Below, one piece after another: positions 10,298-20,231 of a stretch of DNA of 64,000 nucleotides. Each line of letters opens with the position of its first letter. The stretch's first letter is position 1. A model generated the notes under the pieces. That model was not told where the DNA came from and searched no databases. It saw only the letters and a list, made by a program, of their open reading frames with translations. Origin of the DNA: Glossina fuscipes (taxonomy: Eukaryota > Arthropoda > Insecta > Diptera > Glossinidae); contig NW_023998465.1 in assembly GCF_014805625.2 (NCBI RefSeq), forward strand, positions 247,776-311,775, written 5' to 3'. A program made the position numbers and the translations under genes.

Positions 10298-12350
10298 TAT
10301 TTCTTCAGACTCGGCAACTTTCATTTACCAAAATGTTGAGGGAATCATTTCGTACATTCGCTCTTTCTCTATTTTCCTAAAATCAGTAAGCACGGAATTT
10401 TTCTGTTTGGCTTTCACTGAAACCTGGTTAAAGCCTGATTTACATTAATCGGAACTTTTTCACCGTTCGTTCCAGGTATTCAGAAAGGATCGATTGGATT
10501 CCACCAATTGTGGTGTTTTAACTGCCATATATGTTGCAGTCTCGTCCTATTCATTTGAATGTCTCGGTCCTTCTGGCGTTAAATTTGTTGCCTTTCGGGC
10601 GGAAGTTGGCAGTAGGCAGCTAATTGAGGCTTTCTCCTATATTGCCCCATATCATGGTTTTAATAAAACCAATGTGTTACAGCTTCAATCTCATATTTCA
10701 CGCATTATGGTCGATTTTTATGCTGGAAATATTGAAAACTTGCTGCCATCGTATTTCTGCATCCGTTCCGATTAGATAACCGATTTGAAGCAGGCGAATG
10801 CCATGGTTTAAAAAACAACTAAATACTGAAGAAATAGGAAAACCAAACTTTATAAAAAATTTATGATGAATGTTGCAAGACATAGATTTAATTACCTCAA
10901 CCACCAATATTATTGCAGCTATCTTCAGTTTATAAAATCCTCACTCCTTGTTAATCCTAACAATTTGTTTATGTTTGTCAATTTCAAAATCCCTCGTAAA
11001 CTATCCGTATCCGATAACTAACTCGGTTTTGATTCCTAACTTGGTCATTTAACAAAAGGGTGTTTGAGATGGTTTGAGGTGTCTAAACTATAGTTGTGCG
11101 CCAAGGCATAATGGGCTTCCATCATGTATACTTTAATCTTGCTCCGTCGAGCACTCTGTTTTCGGAAGAGTAATTTCCTTATTCCATTTCAAAAAAGTGG
11201 AAATAGTCATCACGTTAAGAACTATTGAGGCATCATTAAGTTAGGTAACTTACCTAAATAATTTGAGCGAATTGTTACTCAGCATCTAGTTTTTACTATC
11301 AAATCTTATATTTCTGCCTTTCGGAAAACAAGATTTAGTCTTACGAATCTCTTAGAGTTTACTTGCCACCTTTTTAAAGCTTTTTCTAATGTCTCTCGCA
11401 CGGATGTCGTATATATTGACTTTAACTAAGCATTTGACTTAGTTAACCATAACTTATTGATCTTCAAACTCCAAGCGTCTGGTTCCTTTTCTACTTAGTG
11501 AAATTTATAAGCTCTTGTCTTCATAACAGATCATTCAGGGTTCTGTTTAACTTCATAACCTCGGATGAATTTCGCGAGTCGTCTGAGATCCCTCAAGGCA
11601 GTCACTTAGGTCCCGTTTTATTTAATGTTCGCTAACCATGTTAAACTGTTAACTTCCTTTTCCTTGGCATCACAGTCATGTCAAGTTCAAATTGGCTCAA
11701 ATAATTTGGTTAGATTGTGTTCGTTAAATTTTATGAAATTAAATCTAAAGAAATGCAAGAAGCTTTCTTTCTTAAGGAGCAAGTCATTTAATTCTGCGTA
11801 TTTCATTGATTCACACAAGTTGGATTACGTTGATTCGTTTGTTGATTTAGCGGTTCCATTTCACCTCAGAAAACGTTACGTTCTAGGTCCGCGCTAGGTG
11901 TCATTAAGAGGTGGTTCAAAGTGCTTAAGGATCCTTACATTATAAAAAGGCTATACATGTGCTTAGTTAGACCGATACTGGATTAAGTCTCTATTGTGAC
12001 ATCTGCTTCCTATAGGTGTTATTCCAATTGAAACCGTTTCAAAGCAATTCTTGTTGTTTACCCTTAGGAGTGTGAGTGGAGACCCGCTTGCCTCTTTGCC
12101 TTCTTATGAAAACAGCTCGCTTCTGCTGTCGACTTATTCTTGGTGTTTCGTTGTTAATTAAGTCAATTAACGGTACTATGGATCCTTCCACATTAATTGA
12201 TAATATAAGCTTTAATGACCCTAACGGCTTCTCTAGACACTTTGTTTTCATTAAGCTTTGTCACTGTAAATATGATTATGAGCTGTTTACTCCGTTCGGA
12301 GTGATTTGCAGAAACCTAAATCATGTCAATTACTTAATCTGAATGTCGGA
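10298..12350 (+). pseudogene. LINE E ORF2 (endonuclease and reverse transcriptase)
   Basis: Endonuclease fragments: FFCLAFTETWLKPDLH (about 10395), FQVFRKDRLDS and CGVLTAIYVAVSS. The central endonuclease is deleted; the text jumps to HISRIMVDFYAGNIENLL (about 10690). Reverse transcriptase blocks include PQGSHLGPVLF (about 11590), FMKLNLKKCKKLSF (about 11730) and YFIDSHKLDYVDS (11800). The catalytic YADD box is destroyed: the aligned text reads FANHVKLL (11627). KDPYIIKRLYMCLVRPI follows near 11925. Clearly inactive. Confidence 0.75.
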
Positions 12351-12769
12351 CTGTTTAAAGTCCGTCAAAACAACCATGCTTAACACGCGCGATTTGCCTA
12401 TGTTGTATTTAAGCTGACTTGCCATCTTAACATCCCACTATGATTCGAATACTAACTGGTGTTGTTTACTGTTACCGGTTGTAAAGTTTTTGCACGTTTA
12501 CAATTGGTTTGTGGTTCGCTTCCGACTTGGATCTAAACCGATTGTGGATGTGCCTCCGTGCTAGTTGTGCAAATACTTTTTTCTTTGTTTTTCTCTTATT
12601 TATTTATACATGAATTATTATTTAAATGGTTGTTTTTTCTTTTCTTTACATCTTCTTTTATACTTTATACTAGTTTTTAATAATAGTATAAGATTTGACT
12701 GTTAATTCATTTTATTTGAGTTTCATGTGTAAGTAAAAAAAAAAAACAAATAAATATGTGTTACAATAC

Positions 12770-13270
12770 ATTACTGGAGTGATGGCCAACATTAGATGGT
12801 CCATGGAGCCGTTTGCAAATTGATTACGCAAGTCGGATTAAGAACACATATTTCGTTGTTGCTATAGACGCCTATTCAAAATGGCCAGAAGATTTTGCAA
12901 GAATGTGCACCAAAGCAACCAAAGCATTTCAATTGTTAAAATTAAATTTCGACGGTCAAACCGAAAGGTTTGTGGATACGCTCAAGTTGTCGCTTGGGAA
13001 ATATGAAGGTGAATAACCGAGCCACACCGACTCCGAGCATACCTGTGCAAAACTCCCGAGCTCACTTATGCTGGAATGGAAAATAAGAAGAAGTCTTATT
13101 CAAGAGCAGCGAGTATCATAAAAGCAAACCAGCTCAGAACAAGCAATTGAAGGAATACCACAAAGCAGGATATCGTGACTTCCTAGTCGATGACGCCGTT
13201 GATGTAAAAGCTCATCGCCGCAAGTTTGTGTGGTCAACTGCTACTAATTATTGTGACCATCAAAATAAGT
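12770..13270 (+). mobile_element. gypsy-3 integrase fragment
   Basis: An open stretch (12813-13016) encodes LQIDYASRIKNTYFVVAIDAY, then SKWPEDF, and NFDGQTERFVDTLKLSL, matching the integrase core of Ty3/gypsy elements from the first catalytic Asp region to the NGQ-E-RFV block with the third acidic residue. The segment between these is deleted (the second catalytic Asp block is missing). Downstream frames show ELTYAGMENKKK and KAHRRKFVW, consistent with the integrase C-terminal region. It does not match gypsy-1 closely. Confidence 0.7.
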
Positions 13271-13277
13271 AAAGAAA

Positions 13278-13562
13278 ATGAAAATTCAGTCAAATTTGGT
13301 CATGAAAAACCAAAATGATGTCAGTTCTGAAATCAATAACCAATTGAAGTGCATTACTGGAAGTTCCCAGCTCAGAGACTGTGACGACGCCAGATTTCGA
13401 CCTCTGCTCGAGTACATCGAAGAGCTAAGTAAAAACTTCGTGCAAACGCAATCCTCCCTAGAAGAAATCAATAGTAGTGAAAACGAAGTTTGCTCGCCTT
13501 TCGCCGTCTCGCTACATTTTGACGCTTCCAGAAAGAAAGATCATAAAAATAAGTGGAAGTAA
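13278..13562 (+). other. Small unassigned open frame, 94 codons
   Basis: An ATG-initiated frame of 94 codons follows directly after the gypsy-3 integrase remnant. It is hydrophilic, rich in Ser, Asn, Glu and Lys, with no signal peptide, membrane segment or recognisable motif. It may be the tail of gypsy-3 or a chance frame; codon content does not settle this. I do not recognise it. Confidence 0.15.
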
Positions 13563-13881
13563 ACCAACATTCGTCAACCATTTCTCATTTTTCTTTAACA
13601 GAATATAAACATCACTCTCCATTGTTTGTCGCCAACCAAAACGAAAAAGAATTACGCACTATGTCATGACGTCCTTCACAACCAATTTAGGATTGACACA
13701 GTTAGCTTGTTGCATTGTACTCGTCAGTTCCTTTTACATAACAATCAATCGTGTTTAAGATATATAACGTTAATCCTGCAAATCGTGTTGTCTACCATAT
13801 TTTCTTTTGAGGAATGTCCAAAATAGTTGTGAACATTCTGTCTTATTTTCCTTATGATTAATTAGGTTAAAAGCTCAAAAA
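13563..13881. other. AT-rich non-coding stretch
   Basis: Nothing recognisable. One 66-codon frame (13626-13826) has no motif. The interval leads into the 273-bp tandem duplication. Confidence 0.3.
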
Positions 13882-14428
13882 AGTTTTTCTCATTTTTGCA
13901 AATAAATAGTAGAACTTTCTCTAAAGTAGATAAGGAAAATTTTAGCGTTCTATCTTTAAAAATTTTGAGAACTTAGTAAAAGCCTAAAAATTTTTGCTTA
14001 GAATCCTTAAGGTACGTTCAGTTTACGGTTCACTGCTTGTACTCTGACCAATATAACCCATTCTGAATATTAATCTGCATGCAAAGAACTTTCTACCAAA
14101 TTGGAAGTCGATATGTTCAGTTTTCCGACCAGAAAAGTATCACCAGCACGCAACAACTTTTCCCATTTTTGCAAATAAATAGTAGAACTTTCTCTAAAGT
14201 AGATAAGGAAAATTTTAGCCCTCGATCTTTAAAAATTTTGAGAACTTAATAAAAGCCTAAAAATTTTTGCTTAGAATCCCTAAGGTACGTTCAGTTTACG
14301 GTTTACTGCTTGTACTCTGACCAATATAACCCATTCTGAATACTAATCTACATGCAAAGAACTTTCTACCAAATTGGAAATCGATATGTTCAGTTTTCCG
14401 ACCAGAAAAGTATCACCAACACGCAACA
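13882..14428. repeat. 273-bp tandem duplication containing repeat R motif
   Basis: Two head-to-tail copies (13882-14154 and 14155-14428) with period 273, for example CATTTTTGCAAATAAATAG at 13891 and 14164. They differ at only a few positions. Each copy contains TTTCTACCAAATTGGAAGTC and TCCGACCAGAAAAGT, which also occur in the dispersed repeat R at 57225-56975 (minus) and 46392-46652. The unit is therefore a duplicated fragment of R. Confidence 0.9.
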
Positions 14429-15399
14429 ACTTCTACACATCTCTAAAAAAATTTCTGCATTTAAATCCTTAAAAGGACGGTGCAGGTTTTTTAAGAAATG
14501 ATTCTTATAATTGACTAACAAGTGAGAGCTTGCTCCGTATGGAAACGATGTTGTCTTATTATACGCTCCATTATACAACAGGTCGGAGAATTGCAAGTAC
14601 CATTCGATTGAAAAAAACGTTTTTGGCTTGTTTAAAAATTCGTAGCTTTGAAATTTGAGTCAAGTTAGGATGTCACAGCTGATCCTCTGTCGCCATTCGA
14701 TCCGAAAATAAAAGGTAAATATAGAGAGTAAAGTGATCATAATTTATCCTATCAAACATTTTATTATAATCAATATTACGTCAGCTTAGCAACACTTAAA
14801 GGACGATTTGGAATTGTGACACGTAAGAGCGAGAGAGCTGTAAAAGATTTGGAAATGTAGACCCACGCTAGACATGACTGAGCTGATAAAAGTAATAAAA
14901 CTTATAATCACCTATTTAAGCGTCATGCTGCGTTTAGCAATACTGATGCATTACGTGTTACCATTTCTCATAGATGTACGTTTTGCAGTTTCCTTAAAAA
15001 AAAAAAAACCTGCCAGTTAAAAGATATAAATTGCAAATATTCGCTAGCGGTTTTTAACGGTTGTCTGTTATGAATCCTTAAAAGCTCGCCTGGGGACCAA
15101 GAAGGGATATAATACAGGTATAAAGGGAAATTTTTTGCAGAAATCAGGAGACAGTATTAAAAATGTACACAAATGTTTTCTTTTTTGTATATATATAATC
15201 AAATGTTCATTCGCAAGGAACTGGCCATACTAAAGACGTTCAAGCAACTTTAAAATCGTCATTTGTCACTCTTCTAGAGGTAAATTACGGGTTTAAAGAT
15301 TATAAAAGAACGTCTACGTTAATTGTGTAATAGAAAGAGTGATGTGACCCAGTACACGGAAGCAGATATATAAATACAAACAGACTTGTTAATTATATC
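14429..15399. other. AT-rich non-coding stretch
   Basis: No coding homology could be read. A 13-base A run lies near 14997. It lies next to the RNase H end of gypsy-4 and could be the decayed downstream part (integrase and beyond) of that element on the minus strand, but nothing in the translation shows it. Confidence 0.25.
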
Positions 15400-15783
15400 G
15401 ACGGGTGATTCGCAACACAGATTATGATTATGATTAAGTAACGTTGTAGCTGGCAAATTTCCAATAATTTCGCTTATAAAACTTCTTAAATTGCGATTAC
15501 GATATATTCGGATTCTGTGGTGGACATGGCCAATGTCGCTGCTTCATTCCCATGCAAAATTCACATCTAACACTTGCACTTTTAGAAATAAACGCACATT
15601 ATTTAGATATCGGAAGGCCTTTTTGGCAGCGGTCCAATGTTAACTAAACAAGTTAGCATCGACTCAAAGTCACTGCATATGCTAAATCCAGTCCGATACC
15701 GAACCGCCTAACTCTCTACCGAAAACGCTGTACTTAGATCCTGCAGGTGATAATTTTCTTGAGAAGAATGCAATATTGTTACA
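15400..15783 (-). pseudogene. gypsy-4 RNase H, left part (split by LINE C)
   Basis: On the minus strand, immediately left of LINE C, AFFSRKLSPAGSKYSVFGRE is readable (from about 15773), the hallmark strand-helix of gypsy RNase H. It continues in decayed form toward 15400. The other half of the same domain, ending DAHAIGSV, lies at about 20232-20260 on the far side of LINE C. The two halves fit one RNase H apart from a few residues lost at the junction. Confidence 0.8.
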
Positions 15784-16298
15784 GTCAGTCTGTCAGTCTG
15801 GCAACTGACGCGCGCGAGATGGTACGCTTTTGTTAGTTTTATTGCTAAAATTTTTTTGTTTTCGTTTTATACGCGTTTAAAACTGGGTTTATGTAAAAGT
15901 ATAAAAGGCCTGAACGTGTAAGGTGTAAGAATTACATTAATTACATTAAAATTTTTGTGATTTTCAATTTAGTTCTTGCGATTAGCACTTGTGATCGCAA
16001 TAGTAAATCTCTTTCGAGTCTTTTCTAGTTTTTTCTTTTGAGTTTTTTATCTTTTTTTATTTTCTTCCTTTGGTGTGAATAGCTTTTCCCTTTTCTCTTT
16101 TTTTTGTTCCTTTAGTTTGGTTTCACTTTCTCTTGTTCTTTTGCTCTCTTGTTACAGTGACAACGTAACGGAGAAGTTTTATTAAATTTCTTAAATTTGT
16201 AGCTAAACTTAGAGTAATGGATTCTTTTGAATTTTTTTCTTTTTTGCGTTAATAATTCACTTCTTTCCTTTCGTTGGCTTGGAGTGCTTATATACACC

Positions 16299-17302
16299 AT
16301 GTCGTGCAAAAACAGGCCCGGAATCGGATAGATTCGTTTCTTGTTGGCTCTGCGAGCGTTTTAGTCATGCAAAGTTTGCCGGCTGACGCAGTCGCTGACC
16401 CTTCCAAAGGCTTAAGATGGTCATGTCCTGACTGTAGGCAGCGGGACATTCATTTTTACAAACTTTTCACGGAGACGGGAAATGGTTTCTCGGAATTATG
16501 TAGAAATCTCGGCTCCTTGTGGAGAAGTTTGAGCTAATTAAGTCTAGAAGAAATCAGGAGACAGTAGTCTACCCAAGTCAGAAAAATAACTACTCGTAGC
16601 CTAGCGTGTGGGACGTCATCTCTGAGTTCCTCTAAATCTGATTCGTTGGTACAGGTCACCGCTCCGTCTAACTCTAAAATGAACGTTAATGTTTCCGATA
16701 CTGTTCAGTCGGTTGGTAACAAAGTAGTTACAAAGAAGCCGGCAAGTCCTTCCGAAGTGGCAAGGGTATCTCCGCCCAGAGCCGCCACTTATTCTAATTA
16801 AGCGCCATCACCTAAAAATAATAAAGAGAAAAATTAGTCATCCTCTCCCCCTGGCTGTTCGAATCTGAACGCCGGCCACTAAACTGGGCAAGTCGCACAA
16901 GCTGCTGGTGCAAGGGCGATAACGCCATCTCTATTCTCCCCAACTCTAAACTCCCCAACCGTGAACCCTCCTGTTCCAACTAATGATATTGGCTTGACGG
17001 CAGTTCCGCCCAAAAAAGCAATATTTGTGTGAAGACTGGCACCTGAAACATCGGTGGATAACATCACAAGTTATCTGGCGGCGAAAGTCCAATCAGTCAA
17101 CTTAAAGCGTGTTAGCATTTTCAAAATGGCTCCTTCTCAATCTAGGGCAATCTCCTCTTTAAAAGTACTAGTTCCGACTGAAAACAGTGATATGTTGTTA
17201 AACAAACCACTGTGGCCAGTAGGATCCTTGATTAAGGAATTTATCCCTCGAGATCGTGCCCGTAATACCAAAGCAATAGTCTTGTCGCCTTCAAAAAACT
17301 AA
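16299..17302 (+). pseudogene. LINE C ORF1 (zinc-finger and RRM-like gag protein)
   Basis: The probable start is ATG at 16299, opening MSCKNRPG, where the Cys could be the first ligand of a PHD-like finger. GLRWSCPDCRQRDIHFYK (about 16405-16460) looks like the end of such a finger, as in CR1-group ORF1 proteins. A Ser/Thr-rich linker with a 15-base deletion relative to copy A follows, then the RRM-like block ending at the TAA of 17302. Frameshifts occur after the first codons, and a TGA lies at 17030-17032. The stop overlaps the start of the ORF2 frame (shift of one base back), so ORF2 has no obvious ATG of its own. Confidence 0.7.
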
Positions 17303-17631
17303 ATGTTTCTTTAGGCCCATTATCTCTCATTTATCAAAATGTTAGGGGCCTAAATTCGAAAATTCGTTCTACTTTTCTAAATTCAGTGAGCACGGAGTTT
17401 TTCTGTTTGGCCTTCACCGAAACTTGGCTAAAACCCGATCTTCATTTGTCGGAACTTTTACACAATTCCTTCCAAGTTTTCAGAAAGGATCAAGTCAATC
17501 GCATTTGTGGTGGTGTATTAATTGCCATATCTGCGTCAGTCCCGTCCAATTCAATAGAATTTCCCACTTCTCCTGACGTTGAAATTATCGCCATTCGTGT
17601 GAAGTGGCCAAGCGGTCAAGACTTAACGATT
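17303..17631 (+). pseudogene. LINE C ORF2 endonuclease, N-terminal part
   Basis: Translation runs IYQNVRGLNSKIRSTF, FFCLAFTETWLKPDLH, CGGVLIAISASVPS and VEIIAIRVKWPSGQDL up to the gap. These are the first blocks of an APE-type endonuclease, with Asn of QNVRG and Glu of TETW retained. No stop interrupts this part. The remaining catalytic His/Asp blocks lie in the unsequenced gap. Confidence 0.8.
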
Positions 17632-18031
17632 NNNNNNNNNNNNNNNNNNNNNNNNNNNNNNNNNNNNNNNNNNNNNNNNNNNNNNNNNNNNNNNNNNNNN
17701 NNNNNNNNNNNNNNNNNNNNNNNNNNNNNNNNNNNNNNNNNNNNNNNNNNNNNNNNNNNNNNNNNNNNNNNNNNNNNNNNNNNNNNNNNNNNNNNNNNNN
17801 NNNNNNNNNNNNNNNNNNNNNNNNNNNNNNNNNNNNNNNNNNNNNNNNNNNNNNNNNNNNNNNNNNNNNNNNNNNNNNNNNNNNNNNNNNNNNNNNNNNN
17901 NNNNNNNNNNNNNNNNNNNNNNNNNNNNNNNNNNNNNNNNNNNNNNNNNNNNNNNNNNNNNNNNNNNNNNNNNNNNNNNNNNNNNNNNNNNNNNNNNNNN
18001 NNNNNNNNNNNNNNNNNNNNNNNNNNNNNNN
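17632..18031. other. Assembly gap, 400 Ns
   Basis: Exactly 400 Ns replace the middle of the LINE C endonuclease. Any frame read through it is meaningless. By comparison with the family roughly this amount of coding sequence is expected, so the gap size may be an estimate. Confidence 1.
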
Positions 18032-20146
18032 ATCATAATTTGGTTCAATATAATCGTACCCCTAATTGTAATGGTAGACTGCTTGATCTCTGCTTTGCCA
18101 ATTTTCCTGAGATTAACGTAAATCGTTGCCCACTTTTTAGTTTACCTGAGGACCCTTATCATCCATCAATGTGCATTTCCTTTCATCTTAAGAATGATGG
18201 TTCGTTGAACTGGCTTAATGTGCCAAATCAAACTTTTTTAAATTAATGTTATGATTTTCATGAAATCAATATTGTATTGCTAAAACATCGTCTTTCACAT
18301 ATGAGGCTTGATTTCTCAACCGGAAGTATTGAAAGCTTATTATCATCGTTCTACAATACATTAAATCTAGCTATTGCTGCATCTGCTCCGATTAAGCTGT
18401 GCCGACCTCGAAGCAGGTGTCCCCCCTGTAGTAATAAGACAATTAAATATTACAAGAATAGAAAAAACACGCTATTCAAAAAATATTCGAAAAGTGGCTC
18501 TGCGCTCGACTATTTTGCTTACCTCGAATCATTTTGAAATCTCAAATATGTTTGGTGAGTATTTCCGACGAAACTTTTCAATTGCTAATTTCGATTTATC
18601 AGGAAAGTACCCATATCCTATAGCTAACTCTGTTTCAATTCCTAATTTGGTAATTTCGGAAGATGACGCTTTTAAAGGGTTGAGTTCTCTAAAATATTGT
18701 TGTGCGCCACGACCTGATGGAATTCCATCATGTGTACTTACATCTTGCGCTGTCGAGTTATGTGGTGTGATCTCAAAGATTTTTAACATGTCCTTGAATT
18801 GAGGTGTTTTCCCTTCATGTTGGAAGAGTAGTTTCCTTATTCCTATCCACAAGAGTGGAAGTGGACAATTTGTTGAGAACTGCAGAGGCATAGCCAAGTT
18901 GAGTGGCTTGCATTTTCGAGCGTATTGTGACTCAGCATTTAGCCTTTGCCATTAATACGTATATTTCTCCGCACCAGCACGGCTTTCGAAAGGGCGATCT
19001 ACAGTCACTAACTTGTTAGAGTTTACTTGTCATGTTTTCAAGGCTTTTTCTAGTGGCTCTCGCACAGATGTGATATGCACAGATTTAAGCAAAGCGTTTG
19101 ATATATTTAACCATAACTTACTTATCTTTAAACTCCAAGCCTCTGGCTTCCCTTTCTATTTAGTGAAATGGATAAGCTCTTATCTGCACAACAGATCCTT
19201 CAGGGGTTTGTTCAACTTGATCACCTCGGATGAATTCCCCATTTTATCTGGCGTACCTCAAGGAAGTCACTTAGGTCCCATTTTGTTTAGTTTATACATT
19301 AACGATCTCCCATCGGTGGTTAATTCCAGCCAGATCTTAATGTATGCGGATGATGTGAAACTGTTTTCCTCCTTTTCTGTTGAATCGCAATCACATCAGC
19401 TTCAAGGTTACTTGGATAATTTTGTTGCATGGTGCTCTTTGAATCTTCTGAAACTAAATCTGAGTAAATGTAAGAAGCTTTCTTTCTCAAGAAGAAAGTC
19501 ATTCATTACTCAGTATTTCATAGATTCCCATAAGTTGGACCACGTCGATTCGATCACAGATTTAGGCGTTCTATTTGACCATAGGTTACGTTTCAACTTG
19601 CATATTGAGTTCTCGATAAGCAAAGCCAGGTCCACGCTTGGTTTTATAAAAAGCTGGTGCAAAGAGTTTGATGATCTCTACATTACAGAAAGGCCGTACA
19701 TGTGTTTGGTTAGACCCATATTCGAGTATGCCTCTGTTCTGCGGTCTCCTTCATATAGGTGCTATGTAGATTGAATTGAATCTGTTCAAAAGCAATTCTT
19801 GCTGTTTGCCCCTGGAAATTTATGTTGGGATCCAATTGCCTCTCTTCCTCCCTATGAAAATAGGTTGCTTCTGCTGTCCTTACCGTCTCTTCAGAAACGT
19901 TGGTTTGTTCTTGGCGTTTCCTTTGTAATCAAAGTAATAAATGGTGCTATTAGCTCGCCTTTATTACTTGGTGAAATAAGCTTTAATGTCCCTAACCGCT
20001 TCTCTAGGCACTTTATCTTGGTTAAGCTTAGTCAGTGTAGATATAATTATGGGCTGTTTAATCCGCTTAGAGTAATGTGCAAGAACCTAAATGACGTCTA
20101 TCACTTATTCTCGTTATCGGACTTTAAAGTCTTTAAAGTCCACTAA
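18032..20146 (+). pseudogene. LINE C ORF2: endonuclease end, reverse transcriptase, C-terminus
   Basis: After the gap, YNRTPNCNGRLLDLCF closes the endonuclease. A stop at 18244 and frameshifts follow. Reverse transcriptase blocks: PRPDGIPSC (18707), FLIPIHKSGSGQFVENCRG (18834), then a long open piece from 19013 with DLSKAFD, GVPQGSHLGPILF, MYADDVKLFS (YADD codons 19343-19354), NLLKLNLSKCKKLSFSR and DLGVLFDHRLRF, ending at a TGA at 19772. The C-terminal block (19799-20146) with RWFVLGVSFVIKVINGAI resumes in another frame. The catalytic residues are intact, but the reading frame is not. Confidence 0.85.
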
Positions 20147-20231
20147 AGTGACAAATGAACTCGACTGTTATTTGTTTAGTTGAGTTTCATGTATAAGTAG
20201 AATTAAAATAAATAAATAAATAAATAAACGC

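Larger units (their letters stand above)
9386..12757 (+). mobile_element. CR1-like LINE copy E, long but decayed
   Basis: This copy parallels LINE C over most of its length: an ATG at 9405 aligned to the C ORF1 start, ORF1, ORF2 endonuclease (internally deleted), reverse transcriptase, a C-terminal block and a 3' UTR of about 400 bases ending in an A-rich AAATAAATA tail near 12740-12757. Stops and indels are frequent. The left junction with gypsy-2 is near 9386, and the tail abuts a gypsy-3 integrase remnant. No target-site duplication could be read. Confidence 0.8.
15784..20231 (+). mobile_element. CR1-like LINE copy C, nearly full length, with assembly gap
   Basis: The most complete copy: a 5' end beginning near CAGTCAGTCTGTCAGTCTGG, a 5' UTR of about 500 bases, ORF1 (from 16299), ORF2 with endonuclease and reverse transcriptase, and a 3' tail of AAATA units (about 20203-20230). 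It is inserted in the RNase H of gypsy-4. 400 Ns hide part of the endonuclease. ORF1 and ORF2 both carry stops and frameshifts, so it is not autonomous. Reverse transcriptase identity to copy D is very high by eye, suggesting relatively recent activity of this family. Confidence 0.9.

Noticed and set aside
17030..17032. TGA in LINE ORF1 as a selenocysteine or programmed readthrough codon
   Set aside because: Other copies have TCA or TTA at the same place and no SECIS-like structure was seen; a shared mutation is simpler.
1..17631. Mirror-image assembly artefact explaining the inverted arms
   Set aside because: The arms differ by reciprocal indels and substitutions, and their flanks are different elements (gypsy-1 and gypsy-4).
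17386..18246. A long open frame of 286 codons crossing 17632-18031
   Set aside because: Most of it is translated from Ns; only the two flanks are real LINE C endonuclease.
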